DNA from: an uncultured Prevotellaceae bacterium
GTDB taxonomy: Bacteria; Bacteroidota; Bacteroidia; Bacteroidales; Muribaculaceae
DNA length: 19,270 bases
Direction of reading: 5' to 3'
Assembly (NCBI GenBank): GCA_937898675.1
Contig: CALEJB010000025.1
Span: forward strand, 1-19,270
Within the stretch, counting starts at the first letter, position 1. The number at the start of each line of letters is the position of its first letter. Both the position numbers and the translations under genes were made by a program. The notes below the pieces were generated by a model, which saw only the letters and a program-made list of their open reading frames with translations, did not search any database and was not told the origin of the DNA. Positions 7,392 to 15,527 of this stretch are shown piece by piece.

Positions 7392-7423
7392 CTTGTTTTT
7401 CTTGACAAAAATCATTACCTTTG
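7392..7423 (+). promoter_or_regulatory. Promoter of the nitroreductase gene
   Basis: TACCTTTG at 7416-7423 matches TAnnTTTG exactly, with CTTG at 7392-7395 (three of four bases of the -33 TTTG) and a 20-base spacer. It predicts a leader of about 20 bases before the ATG at 7451. This is the best-formed promoter in the window. Confidence 0.6.
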
Positions 7424-7450
7424 CTGAATACATTTTAATTGATTTTTGAT

Positions 7451-7975
7451 ATGGAAAACGAAGTGTTATTGGCATTGCGTGAGCGCCGCAGCGTGCGCAG
7501 CTACAAGCCTGAACAAATCTCTGATGAGGAACTGGCCGCAGTTCTTCAAGCAGGTGCTTATGCGCCCACGGCGATGGGGCGGCAGATGCCCTATATCGTG
7601 GCTGTCCAGAACCCCGAAATCGTTGCCCGACTGGTGCGCATGAATGCCGCGGTATTAGGCGTGGACAGTAATCCCTATTACGGCGCGCCGACCATTGTTC
7701 TGGTCTTTGCTCCGCGCGATTGGTCCAACTCGGTGCAGGACGGTTCCCTGGTGCTGGGGAACATGATGAATGCGGCTCATGCCATTGGGCTGGGTTCTTG
7801 CTGGATTAACCGTGAACGGCAAATGTTTGATACCGAAGAGGGCAGGGCGCTGATGAGGCAATTCGGTCTTCCTGATGGCTTGATGGGAATTGGCAGCATT
7901 TCATTAGGCTATCCCGCCGCCGCACCAATGCCCGCTGCACCTCGTAAGGAGGATTACATCCGCGTCATCAAATGA
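7451..7975 (+). CDS. Nitroreductase family protein (FMN-dependent oxidoreductase)
   Basis: A 174-residue member of the NADH oxidase/nitroreductase fold. The N-terminal RERRSVRSYKPEQIS (10-24) is the usual FMN-phosphate-binding arginine/serine motif, followed by AGAYAPTAMGRQMPY. The later segments NMMNAAHAIGLGSCWINRE and GSISLGYP are typical of the short nitroreductases (165-200 residues) common in Bacteroidetes. The start is ATG 7451; an upstream in-frame TTG at 7439 is less likely because the ATG fits both the family N-terminus and the promoter spacing. No substrate can be assigned: such enzymes reduce nitro compounds, quinones or flavins in the cytoplasm. It is divergent from lplA, so the 167-base gap may be shared, but no functional link to glycine metabolism is evident. 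A strong hairpin follows the gene. Confidence 0.93.
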   Translation: MENEVLLALRERRSVRSYKPEQISDEELAAVLQAGAYAPTAMGRQMPYIVAVQNPEIVARLVRMNAAVLGVDSNPYYGAPTIVLVFAPRDWSNSVQDGSLVLGNMMNAAHAIGLGSCWINRERQMFDTEEGRALMRQFGLPDGLMGIGSISLGYPAAAPMPAAPRKEDYIRVIK

Positions 7976-7995
7976 TGATGGCAGACGCACATTGA

Positions 7996-8040
7996 AACCG
8001 CAAATCGCTCATCACACAACTTGATGGGCGATTTGCGGTT
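7996..8040. terminator. Strong hairpin at the nitroreductase / barrel-gene convergence
   Basis: AACCGCAAATCGCTCATCA (7996-8014) pairs along all 19 positions with the sequence at 8022-8040 over a 7-base loop. One pair is G-U on plus-strand RNA and A-C on minus-strand RNA. It begins 20 bases after the nitroreductase stop and ends 18 bases before the stop of the opposing gene. T tracts are poor on both sides (TTTC on the minus side), so it may end transcription in both directions or protect 3' ends. Confidence 0.65.
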
Positions 8041-8058
8041 AGTGGAAATATCTTCTGT

Positions 8059-8736
8059 TTATTTCAGTCGGTATAGGTACCCCAGTGTCACCAGGACGGA
8101 CATGGTGTTAGACCCTGAGAAGACGTCGGTCTTGTGGTTTGAAAAGGCGTCATTGAGGCCGTAGTAAAACCGGCCCTCGAGCAGCAGCGACTGGCGTGAG
8201 CCGATGTTTAGCTCCATTCCCGCACCGGCGCAGATGCCGTAGTCAAATTTGTTCTTGATGTCAAGGCTGTATTGCTCGGTGCGCCGTGTGTTTTGAATAA
8301 AATACTCCATGCCCGCTGCCTGCCGATAGTCAAAGTTTGAGGTAACGCCGTCGGCAATCATTACGCCTATCTGTGGCCCCGCATTGAAGAACCCTTTCAC
8401 GCGGTCATTGCCGAAAAAGATGTGTGTCATCAACGGCAACTGGATGCATGTAAAGCGGTGGCTGAAACTGAGGTCAGCATCGTCAAAATTCTCTTTCCAG
8501 CCGCATTGTGCCATGTTTAGTTCGGCTATCAGGCCAAAGTGCTTTTCCTCTATGTACCGGGCCATTATGCCTGCTGTCATGTCGGGAAGCATTTTCTGTT
8601 CAACGGCGGGGTTGAAATTCACGCGTGAGAATGTCGCACCCGCTTTCCCGCCGACAGACAAGGCCCCCTCATAGTGGGTTTGGCACAATGCTGACAGTGA
8701 TGCCAGCATCGTCAAGCAAAATAGAATGCGTCTCAT
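8059..8736 (-). CDS. PorT-family outer-membrane beta-barrel protein
   Basis: A 225-residue protein with a signal peptide (MRRILFCLTMLASLSALC, cleavage probably before Gln19) and alternating aromatic/hydrophobic segments of a small barrel. Family-like pieces include LSVGGKAGATFSRVNF, a GFFNAGPQIGVMI strand, FDYGICAGAGMELNIG and the C-terminal strand MSVLVTLGYLYRLK. This resembles the outer-membrane beta-barrel domain of PorT-like proteins (about 200-240 residues) that abound in Bacteroidetes and mostly lack an assigned function. The Cys at 18 is preceded by Leu, so there is no proper lipobox. Its ATG overlaps the stop of the LysM gene by one base (TAATG), which points to translational coupling and perhaps a joint envelope role. 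Confidence 0.85.
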   Translation of the reverse strand: MRRILFCLTMLASLSALCQTHYEGALSVGGKAGATFSRVNFNPAVEQKMLPDMTAGIMARYIEEKHFGLIAELNMAQCGWKENFDDADLSFSHRFTCIQLPLMTHIFFGNDRVKGFFNAGPQIGVMIADGVTSNFDYRQAAGMEYFIQNTRRTEQYSLDIKNKFDYGICAGAGMELNIGSRQSLLLEGRFYYGLNDAFSNHKTDVFSGSNTMSVLVTLGYLYRLK

Positions 8737-10757
8737 TATCTGACGTTGACGGTAATCTTGTGGTCGGTTGAGAAGTGGACGATTTCAATGGCTTGGTTGG
8801 TATTGCCGCGCCAATCTTCGACACGCTCAAAGCGGAAACTGGTCTGGATGCCCTTGTATAAAGGAGTGTCCTCGTCAATGCGCCCGTCAACGCCCAGGCT
8901 CTTGAGCAGGAACATGCCTGTATCATAGCCCAGTAGCGCCATGTTGGGCATCCCTTGCAAGGGCTCACCGCTGAAGTTGGCTTTATAGGCCGCCTCAAGG
9001 TCGCGGGTGCGGAATCCCTTGGCATTGAAAAATCGCGAGAACATATAGGTGTCAATGTCTTGCAGGTCGGTTTGATAATCCTTGAGGTAAAGCACATACT
9101 CGGGGTAGGCGATAAGCGAAATGTCGCAATCAAAGCGTTCGTTCTTGACTTGCTTGAGTGAGCTGATGTAGCGCTTGATTAATGTTTGGTCGCCTGATGA
9201 AGGGATGAACACGTACTTTGACCCGGGATTCATCTGGTTGGAAATGTCGCCGAACGAGAGGCTGTTGTCTGCCATGATAGTGGACGAGGAATAGCCCTTG
9301 CGCTGGATGTGGGTCTGAATGTTTGAGAAGATGTCGTTATCGCTGCCCTCGGACGATTTCAGGTAGATGACATGATAGCCGTTGAAACGCTCGTCAAACC
9401 ATCTCATTACATTGTGCGTCATCTCATTGGTCGGGGTCAACACTTGGTAAACATAGGGATTCTCAAGATAGTCCTCGTTCTTGGTCGTGAAGCAGTTGAG
9501 TACCCCAACACCGTTAGCGCGGCCAAAGTTATTGATGCGCTCGAGTTGCTTAGGCTCACTTGGGGCGATTATCATGTTCATCGTCTTGAGTTCGGGAAGG
9601 GCAAGAATGCTGTCGGTCACATTAAGGTTGTGTTGTGTGTCGTACACCTTAAGGCTGATGTGCTTGCCCGTCACGTGTGCAGCGCTGTCCATTGCCAGCA
9701 AGAACCCCTTGTAGAAGTCGGTGTAAAGATATGCCTGTTTGGGCGGGTCGCTCTTGTGCAACTGGAAAGGAAGCACCATGGCGATGTTGATTTGGTCGCC
9801 CAGGCTCTTGTTCACCAGTGCCTCGTATATGCCGTTGATGCGAGGCTCATAGTAGCTTTTCAGGTCATTGAGCGCAATAGTTGCCATTTCTCCTGTAAGA
9901 CGCTCGCTATAAGCGGTGGGCAGCTTAATGGTGCTGCCCTTTTTTGCCTTTTTCATGCCGGGGTTGGCGGCTTTGAGTTCCTGCTCTGTGATGCCCTTGG
10001 CCTTGGCGATGGATGCAAACGATTCACCTTTTTGAACCTCATAGTCAACCAAACGGATGCCGTTGCGTTCATAGATGAACGGCAAGGCGGTATTGGGCAC
10101 GATTTTGACTTGTGCGCCTTCGACGTATTCTGCTGGTTTCAGTCCAGGGTTGGAGGTGAGGATACCCTCAATCGTGGCATTGTGCTGTTTGGCAATGGAA
10201 TAGATGCTTTCGCCGGCTGCCAGCGTGTGATAGACAGGGTCGGATACTTGAGGGGCTGCAATCTGGTTTGTCGTCACCACAGGGGCTTGCGAGTTTGTTC
10301 TGTTGAACGCATCGCGCACGTGGTCATCGGCGTTGGTTGCCGATGCCGTGGATGTGCTGGGAATCTTTATCGTTTGGCCTGCTTTCAGCCCGTTCTCGGT
10401 GCCCGGGTTGGCGGCAATGAGCTCGTCTATGGTAGTGCCATAGCGCTTTGCCAGTCCGTATAGGGTTTCGCCTTGCTGCACAGTATATGTCTTGGTGGGC
10501 GTTGCCCCCTCTTTGATAGGGAAGTAAAGACGCATCCCTTCCTCGATGCCGTCAGTGGCCTCTGGATTGTTCTTTATGATTTCGTCCTTGGTGATACCCA
10601 ACTTGTTGGCAATGCTGTAGATGTTTTCGCCTTGCTGAACTTCATAATAATGGAACTGCGAGCCTGCGATTGTGGTCTTGGGCAGGTTGACCTGTGCTTG
10701 AACCGCCGCAATTGAAAAAACGGCAGCGACTATTGAAAAAATATGTTTTAGTTTCAT
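8736..10757 (-). CDS. Periplasmic protein with four LysM domains and a type I periplasmic-binding-protein fold
   Basis: A 673-residue exported protein. A signal peptide ends at about AVQA/Q (21/22). Four LysM modules follow at roughly 37-80, 90-133, 176-220 and 237-280, each with the usual Y-x-V-x-x-G-E-x-x-x-x-I/L-A pattern and an NPG/NPE element. From about 323 to the end (INIAMVLPFQLHK onward) the sequence resembles a type I periplasmic binding domain (Peripla_BP_6-like). LysM binds peptidoglycan; the binding-protein domain may sense a ligand or partner. No transporter genes are near, so it is unlikely to be a plain ABC transport subunit. LpoA of E. coli pairs a TPR with a similar fold to activate a peptidoglycan synthase, a possible analogy only. 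I chose ATG 10757, since the in-frame codon at 10763 is TTG. Confidence 0.88.
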   Translation of the reverse strand: MKLKHIFSIVAAVFSIAAVQAQVNLPKTTIAGSQFHYYEVQQGENIYSIANKLGITKDEIIKNNPEATDGIEEGMRLYFPIKEGATPTKTYTVQQGETLYGLAKRYGTTIDELIAANPGTENGLKAGQTIKIPSTSTASATNADDHVRDAFNRTNSQAPVVTTNQIAAPQVSDPVYHTLAAGESIYSIAKQHNATIEGILTSNPGLKPAEYVEGAQVKIVPNTALPFIYERNGIRLVDYEVQKGESFASIAKAKGITEQELKAANPGMKKAKKGSTIKLPTAYSERLTGEMATIALNDLKSYYEPRINGIYEALVNKSLGDQINIAMVLPFQLHKSDPPKQAYLYTDFYKGFLLAMDSAAHVTGKHISLKVYDTQHNLNVTDSILALPELKTMNMIIAPSEPKQLERINNFGRANGVGVLNCFTTKNEDYLENPYVYQVLTPTNEMTHNVMRWFDERFNGYHVIYLKSSEGSDNDIFSNIQTHIQRKGYSSSTIMADNSLSFGDISNQMNPGSKYVFIPSSGDQTLIKRYISSLKQVKNERFDCDISLIAYPEYVLYLKDYQTDLQDIDTYMFSRFFNAKGFRTRDLEAAYKANFSGEPLQGMPNMALLGYDTGMFLLKSLGVDGRIDEDTPLYKGIQTSFRFERVEDWRGNTNQAIEIVHFSTDHKITVNVR

Positions 10758-10806
10758 AATCAATGATTTATGTCGGTTTGCTTTAGGACGGTATGGTGTT
10801 ATGGTG

Positions 10807-10814
10807 CAAATTTA
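10807..10814 (-). promoter_or_regulatory. Candidate -7 box for the LysM-barrel operon
   Basis: TAAATTTG on the minus strand fits TAnnTTTG and lies about 50 bases before the ATG at 10757. No convincing TTTG -33 element is present at 19-21 bases, so this is a partial match. Confidence 0.4.
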
Positions 10815-10848
10815 CAACTATTTGCCCAAACTACACCCTAATGCCTCC

Positions 10849-10870
10849 AAAAATCGCATTTGACGAATGC
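10849..10870 (-). terminator. Weak intrinsic terminator after dnaG
   Basis: On the minus strand GCATT-CGTCA-AATGC (10870-10856) is followed by GA and then five T residues (10853-10849), 23 bases after the dnaG stop. The stem is only 5 bp, but position and T tract fit a simple terminator that separates dnaG from the LysM gene. Confidence 0.4.
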
Positions 10871-10893
10871 AAAAAAGCCATCTTGCATGTGGA

Positions 10894-13113
10894 TTACTCG
10901 GGGTTCACGACCCGGTCGCCAATGAATGCAGACAGTTGCTGGCGTAGGTTGTACAACGTTTGCAAACGTTCCAGCAAAGCGGGCACATCATCCACGTCGG
11001 CGGTGGATATCTGGGCTTTTAACTCGTTGATTTTGCGAATAATGATAGCATTTTTCCAGTTGAACAGGCGTTGGGTGATGAGTGAGTCCAGCTTGTCTTT
11101 TTCCTCAACGATGACGGCATATTGGGTGTGAATCTTGCTCAATTGCGGCAACCTTTCGGTGACCATGTCACAGGACAACTGGCGCACCTCGTCATCGTCA
11201 ATGGAGCACAGCACATGCTGCAAGTAACCGCTGCAGAATTCCTGAACTTCATTCCTGGCCATGAGCGTGGCGCGGGCGTTAACGCTTTTTTGCTTGCGCT
11301 CTTGGGCGTTGATAATGGCCGCGCTGTCCAGCCCGTCAATGTCTTCGTCATCCCGGGCCATTTCGTCTTTGACAAATTGTTTCACCTTGATGTCCAGTGA
11401 CTTGTTGAATTGCTCTAAATCATGGTAAAATGGTTGCACATAACTTTGGGCAATCTCAAAGGTGTGGCGATAGGTGCTGTTGCTAAATGCCATCATGTCG
11501 GCCGCTAATTCATTGGTCACATGCTCGACCATGGTGGTTGCGCGCTCGGTTCCGTCGTTATACTTGGTCCTGCACACAAAACACATGCCGTAGTTCACGA
11601 TGAGTTTGATGATTTCACGTTCCTGCACGTCAATGTCGCCCAGTACCTTGTGATGTTGTTTGGACGTCGCAGGCTGCCCGTTCTGGGGTACATCTTTGTC
11701 GTCAGTGGATATGTTGTCGTCTTGCTTGGGTGCATAGTTGCCATCGGCGGCTTCTTGCCTCTGCTCCCGGATGCGTTGCTGCTCGCGCTCTTTGTGCCAC
11801 TGTTCCTGATATTTGCCACGGTGCTTTTTGATTTCGCGCAGGATGACCTGCTCGTCAATTCCGAACAGGTCGCTGCATTCTTTGGCATAGACCCTGCGCG
11901 CAATTTCATCAGGAATGAGGGCGATGGACTTGATGACATCGGTAATGGCGGCTGTGCGCTTGACGGGGTCGTTTTGAGCATTCCTGAGCACCACGCCTGA
12001 CTTGAACTTGATGAAGTCCGTCTCGTTCTCTTTGATGTACTCTACAACCTCGGTGTGGCTGTTGGCGCGCACAAAAGTGTCAGGGTCGTCATCGGGAGGG
12101 AGGGGCAGAACCTTGATGCTCAAGCCTTCCTTAAGCAGCATGTCCACGCCCCTGATAGCGGCCTTGACGCCCGCTTCGTCGCCGTCAAACATCTCGGTGA
12201 CATTGTTGGTAAAGCGTCGGATGGCGTGGATGTGTCCATCAGTCAATGCAGTGCCCGAAGAGGCGATGACATTGGTGAACCCTGCTTGGTGCATCGATAT
12301 GACATCGGCATAGCCTTCAACGATAAAGCATTTGTCCTGTTTGCTGATTTCCCGCTTGGCTTGATACAGGCCGTAAATAATATTTCGCTTGGAATATATG
12401 GCCGATTCGGGTGAATTGACATACTTGGCGACATTCTTGTCCTTCTTCAGCGTCCTACCGCCAAAGGCGATGACTTTGCCGGCAATGTTGATGATAGGAA
12501 ACATCACGCGGCCGCGAAAGCGGTCATGCCCGCCGCTGTGCTCATCGGGGATGCACAGTCCCGTGTCAAACAGTAACTTGGGATTGAAACCCTGCTCAAC
12601 CGCGGCTTTGTATAGGTCGTCGCGGCCCTCGCTTGAATATCCCAGCCTGAACTCTTTGATGGTAGTGTCATTGAAGCCGCGCTCCCTGAAATAAGTCAGT
12701 CCGATGTCTTGACCGCTCTGCGTTTCGTGCAGTTGTTTTTCAAAGTATGCACACGCCCACTCGTTGAGCATGAACATAGCCTCCCGCTCGGTCTGTTGCT
12801 GGCGCTCTTCGTCGGTCAATTCCTTCTCTTGGATTTCGATGTTGTATTTGCGCGCCAGGTAACGCAGCGCCTCGGGGTACGAGAGCTGCTCATGCTTCAT
12901 GATAAAGTTGACAGCACTGCCTCCCTCACCGCAGGCAAAGCACTTGCAGATGCCTTTGGCACGCGATACATTAAATGAGGGTCGCCGGTCATTGTGGAAG
13001 GGGCACAGCCCAATCCAATTGGCGCCGCGCCGCTTGAGGGCGACAAAATCACTCACCACATCAACGATGTCGGCGGTGTCGAGGATTTGCTGTACTGTGT
13101 TGTGGTCAATCAT
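10894..13113 (-). CDS. dnaG: DNA primase
   Basis: A 739-residue primase that makes RNA primers at the replication fork with the replicative helicase. The N-terminal zinc finger is complete: Cys37-x2-His40 and Cys58-x2-Cys61. The Toprim core shows VEGYADV with Glu266 and Asp270, SSGTAL (285-290), and MFDGDEAG with Asp310 and Asp312; DPD follows at 343-345. After about residue 430 comes a Gln/Lys/Arg/Asp-rich linker (about 432-490) and a helical C-terminal part to 739 that should hold the helicase-binding domain. It is longer than the E. coli enzyme (581 residues); the extra length lies in the linker and C-terminal region. The ATG is 15 bases from the stop of the upstream TPR gene, so the two are surely co-transcribed. 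Confidence 0.98.
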   Translation of the reverse strand: MIDHNTVQQILDTADIVDVVSDFVALKRRGANWIGLCPFHNDRRPSFNVSRAKGICKCFACGEGGSAVNFIMKHEQLSYPEALRYLARKYNIEIQEKELTDEERQQQTEREAMFMLNEWACAYFEKQLHETQSGQDIGLTYFRERGFNDTTIKEFRLGYSSEGRDDLYKAAVEQGFNPKLLFDTGLCIPDEHSGGHDRFRGRVMFPIINIAGKVIAFGGRTLKKDKNVAKYVNSPESAIYSKRNIIYGLYQAKREISKQDKCFIVEGYADVISMHQAGFTNVIASSGTALTDGHIHAIRRFTNNVTEMFDGDEAGVKAAIRGVDMLLKEGLSIKVLPLPPDDDPDTFVRANSHTEVVEYIKENETDFIKFKSGVVLRNAQNDPVKRTAAITDVIKSIALIPDEIARRVYAKECSDLFGIDEQVILREIKKHRGKYQEQWHKEREQQRIREQRQEAADGNYAPKQDDNISTDDKDVPQNGQPATSKQHHKVLGDIDVQEREIIKLIVNYGMCFVCRTKYNDGTERATTMVEHVTNELAADMMAFSNSTYRHTFEIAQSYVQPFYHDLEQFNKSLDIKVKQFVKDEMARDDEDIDGLDSAAIINAQERKQKSVNARATLMARNEVQEFCSGYLQHVLCSIDDDEVRQLSCDMVTERLPQLSKIHTQYAVIVEEKDKLDSLITQRLFNWKNAIIIRKINELKAQISTADVDDVPALLERLQTLYNLRQQLSAFIGDRVVNPE

Positions 13114-13128
13114 TATAATAATGTGTTA

Positions 13129-15348
13129 TTAGTTCGTTTTGGATGAGCAAACGGCATCCGGTATCAGCGCTTGGTCAACGGCTGACACCCCGAGTCGAGT
13201 GAGGTGTTGACTGTCTCCGTTGAATGCGGCGCGGAACGCCTTGGCGTCTCCTTGCATGAGCGCGAGCGATTGACGATAGGTTTCGATGGCTTGATGGGTG
13301 CTCCCTTGACAGAGCAGCGCGTGCCCGCGGTTAAGCAGGTCCTGGGCCGTTGGCGTGTCATCACGGGCAATTCGGTCATAATAGTCTATGGCGCCGTCAT
13401 AGTCGCCCACAAGCAGTGAGCACCAAGCAATTGGGCGCCAAGCGCGATGCTTGGCATTGTCCATCAGGTCGGCTTTGAAGTATTGCTGCAATGCCTCGGA
13501 TGTCAAGTTCTTTTCGAGCAGTATATGTCCGATGGTGAGCGTTAATGACACATTGCCGGGCGACATTGCCTCGGCACGACGGTAATATTCAAGTGCTTTG
13601 TCGAGCTCTCCCAGGGCACGATAGCATGCCGCAATATGGCGGATGTTCCATACGTCATTTTCGTGCAGCAGCTCATAGCGTCTGTAATGGTCAAGCGCTT
13701 CTTGCATCATGCCTGCGTTTTGATAGGCGAAGCCAATCTTTTGCGTGATATGGCCGTCGGTGACACCGTCCATCTTTTCGAGTGCAGAGTAGCATTTGAT
13801 GGCGTCGGCATAAAATGCGTTCTTAAAATACAATGCTCCCAATAACTCAAGCACATGGGCGTCTTGTGTTGCCGTCGCCAGAGGCATGCAGTCTGTCATG
13901 TCCAGGCACGGGTCGTCCATGACGGGAATGAATTCACGGCGCCGGGAAAACAACTTGAAGAAACGGTAAAGGTCTTGAACAAATGCGTTGATGATGGCGA
14001 TGCGCTTCTTGCTGGAGTCGGGCAGTTCAGCCTGACGTACCTCATTCATGGCGGCGTCCTGTTCTTCGAGTTGGGCGGACATCATGCTGCGCTGGGACTC
14101 GGGCAGTGCTCCCAGCGACAGGCAGAATGAGTATTTGTCGCTGTTGCATAGATAGGGCGCATGCTGTATCATGTCGGCTACGGACATCTTGCCGTCGCCC
14201 ATGTTCTCGACGACCGTCGAGTTAGCGGGATAGAACGGCAGGAACCAGTTGCTCAGCGTCTTGAAGAACGGGAAAGTCTTGAGGTGCGAGAAGGTGGCGA
14301 TAAACACGTCGCTGCCATCCTGTTGCATGTCGTTGAACTCTTCGATGCGCCGCGTGATGCCGCTTTTGTCCAGCCATTCCTGCCAGTCAGGATTTGCTTC
14401 GATATCGCTCAGGTCAATGACTTGAGAATCCTTGTCTTTGAGTTTGTCGAGCATGTCGGGGCGCATCTTCATGATGTTGGGGATAAGGTCTTTCTTAACG
14501 CGTTCTTTGACATTCTCGGTATTGCGCGAACGTGCCAGTTGCAATTGTATATTCCAGATGTCTTGTTTGGCGTCTGGCTGGTCGAGCAGTGCGGCGATAT
14601 GGTCCGTGATGTTTTTGGAACCCGTGATGCGTCGTTTGTGGGCAAGCAGAGTGAGCATGGCGCATGTCAAAGCGCGCAACTGTACTTGAGGCTCACCGGA
14701 ATTGGCATAAGCGGCCAGCAGGATGCTCAATTTGCTTTCGTCATAGAATTTCATCAGCCCCAGGAACAGTGCCGCCACCATCAGACAACGGGTATGCACT
14801 GGCAGTATGTCGCTGGTAACGTACAACGAGATTGATTCGGCATCTTCGCTCGACAGCGGAAAACTGGACCAAATGCGGTTGAAGATTTTTGTTTCTAATT
14901 CCTCGGCGCGGCGCAGAGGTGACAGAATGGCACGGCCACCACCTTGTGCATTGGGCGCCAACTGTGCGACGGACAATTGATTGAGGGCATCTTGGTATGC
15001 CTCGATGACTTGGGCCAGCCGTATTCCATCCAGTTCACGCCGTCTGATATAGAGAACCTGGTTGCTTTGTGGCTCCATCAGCCCGATGTAACATTGGTCA
15101 TTCAACGTGTACAGGGAGTAACGGATTCCTTTGAGGATATCATCGCGTTGAGGGTCCATCACGCCTTGCTCCAGGTACTTGAGCATGAAGTCGTATGACA
15201 TGCGCAGGCGTTGCAATTCGTCATGGGTGTTGCCTTGTGCCAGTTCGTTGACCAGCGACGATACATGTCCGAATGCGTCGTCAATCCGGGATTCGTCGAT
15301 GCATTGAGCCGCCAAGCGGTGGGTGTTCTCAATTTCCTGTATTGTCAT
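13129..15348 (-). CDS. Large cytosolic tetratricopeptide-repeat protein of unknown function
   Basis: A 739-residue protein without signal peptide or membrane segment. The C-terminal third (about 497-702) holds around six TPR units; the clearest are ITQKIGFAYQNAGMMQEALD (about 535-554) and the AACYRALGELDKALEYYRRA type repeat (about 573-597), ending in NRGHALLCQGSTHQAIETYR. The first two thirds are helical, acidic and unlike any named family I can recognise; they contain a repeat-like stretch around ILLAAYANSGEPQVQLRALT that could be a HEAT-like solenoid. It is the first gene of a unit with dnaG, 15 bases downstream. TPR proteins act as scaffolds, so a link to replication or translation control is possible, but nothing in the sequence proves it. 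The start is ATG 15348. Confidence 0.85.
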   Translation of the reverse strand: MTIQEIENTHRLAAQCIDESRIDDAFGHVSSLVNELAQGNTHDELQRLRMSYDFMLKYLEQGVMDPQRDDILKGIRYSLYTLNDQCYIGLMEPQSNQVLYIRRRELDGIRLAQVIEAYQDALNQLSVAQLAPNAQGGGRAILSPLRRAEELETKIFNRIWSSFPLSSEDAESISLYVTSDILPVHTRCLMVAALFLGLMKFYDESKLSILLAAYANSGEPQVQLRALTCAMLTLLAHKRRITGSKNITDHIAALLDQPDAKQDIWNIQLQLARSRNTENVKERVKKDLIPNIMKMRPDMLDKLKDKDSQVIDLSDIEANPDWQEWLDKSGITRRIEEFNDMQQDGSDVFIATFSHLKTFPFFKTLSNWFLPFYPANSTVVENMGDGKMSVADMIQHAPYLCNSDKYSFCLSLGALPESQRSMMSAQLEEQDAAMNEVRQAELPDSSKKRIAIINAFVQDLYRFFKLFSRRREFIPVMDDPCLDMTDCMPLATATQDAHVLELLGALYFKNAFYADAIKCYSALEKMDGVTDGHITQKIGFAYQNAGMMQEALDHYRRYELLHENDVWNIRHIAACYRALGELDKALEYYRRAEAMSPGNVSLTLTIGHILLEKNLTSEALQQYFKADLMDNAKHRAWRPIAWCSLLVGDYDGAIDYYDRIARDDTPTAQDLLNRGHALLCQGSTHQAIETYRQSLALMQGDAKAFRAAFNGDSQHLTRLGVSAVDQALIPDAVCSSKTN

Positions 15349-15405
15349 TGTTTTTATTAATGTCTTTTCTGGGCTGTTTTTATATCAACTACAGCAAATA
15401 TTATG

Positions 15406-15413
15406 CAAAAATA
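15406..15413 (-). promoter_or_regulatory. Candidate promoter of the TPR-dnaG operon
   Basis: TATTTTTG on the minus strand fits TAnnTTTG, with TTCG at 15437-15434 as a three-of-four -33 match at a 20-base spacer. It lies 58 bases before the ATG at 15348. It abuts a dyad, AGCAATAATTGCT (15413-15425), placed between the two boxes, that could be an operator. Confidence 0.45.
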
Positions 15414-15476
15414 GCAATAATTGCTTTTTTAAGCGAATTTTCTTGGTGAATAATTCTAATTATAGAAAAAATTCCG

Positions 15477-15484
15477 TAATTTTG
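15477..15484 (+). promoter_or_regulatory. Candidate -7 box for the DUF4293-nhaD unit
   Basis: TAATTTTG followed by CCCCC fits the Bacteroidetes -7 pattern and gives a leader of about 37 bases before ATG 15528. No good -33 TTTG is seen; a dyad TTCTA-ATTA-TAGAA (15454-15467) occupies that place. A perfect palindrome TTGATATCAA (15499-15508) lies in the predicted leader. Confidence 0.5.
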
Positions 15485-15527
15485 CCCCCGAAATTTTGTT
15501 GATATCAATACAAATACATTTATATTT

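Noticed and set aside
7284..7450. Possible glycine riboswitch upstream of the gcv operon, suggested by two GGAGA elements.
   Set aside because: The predicted leader is only some tens of bases, far short of even one glycine aptamer, and no aptamer-like nested stems were found. The GGAGA copies belong to the 14-base direct repeat.
7439..7450. Upstream TTG start for the nitroreductase adding four residues.
   Set aside because: The ATG at 7451 fits the family N-terminus and the spacing from the promoter better.
8680..8736. Lipoprotein signal in the PorT-like barrel protein (Cys18).
   Set aside because: The residues before Cys are Ser-Ala-Leu, and Leu at -1 does not fit a lipobox; a signal peptidase I site before Gln19 is more likely.
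8736..10757. Reading the LysM protein as an amino-acid ABC transporter substrate-binding subunit.
   Set aside because: No permease or ATPase gene is near and four LysM domains point to peptidoglycan attachment; only the fold is shared.
10758..10763. TTG start adding two residues to the LysM protein.
   Set aside because: The ATG at 10757 begins a standard signal peptide (MKLKHIF); there is no reason to prefer TTG.
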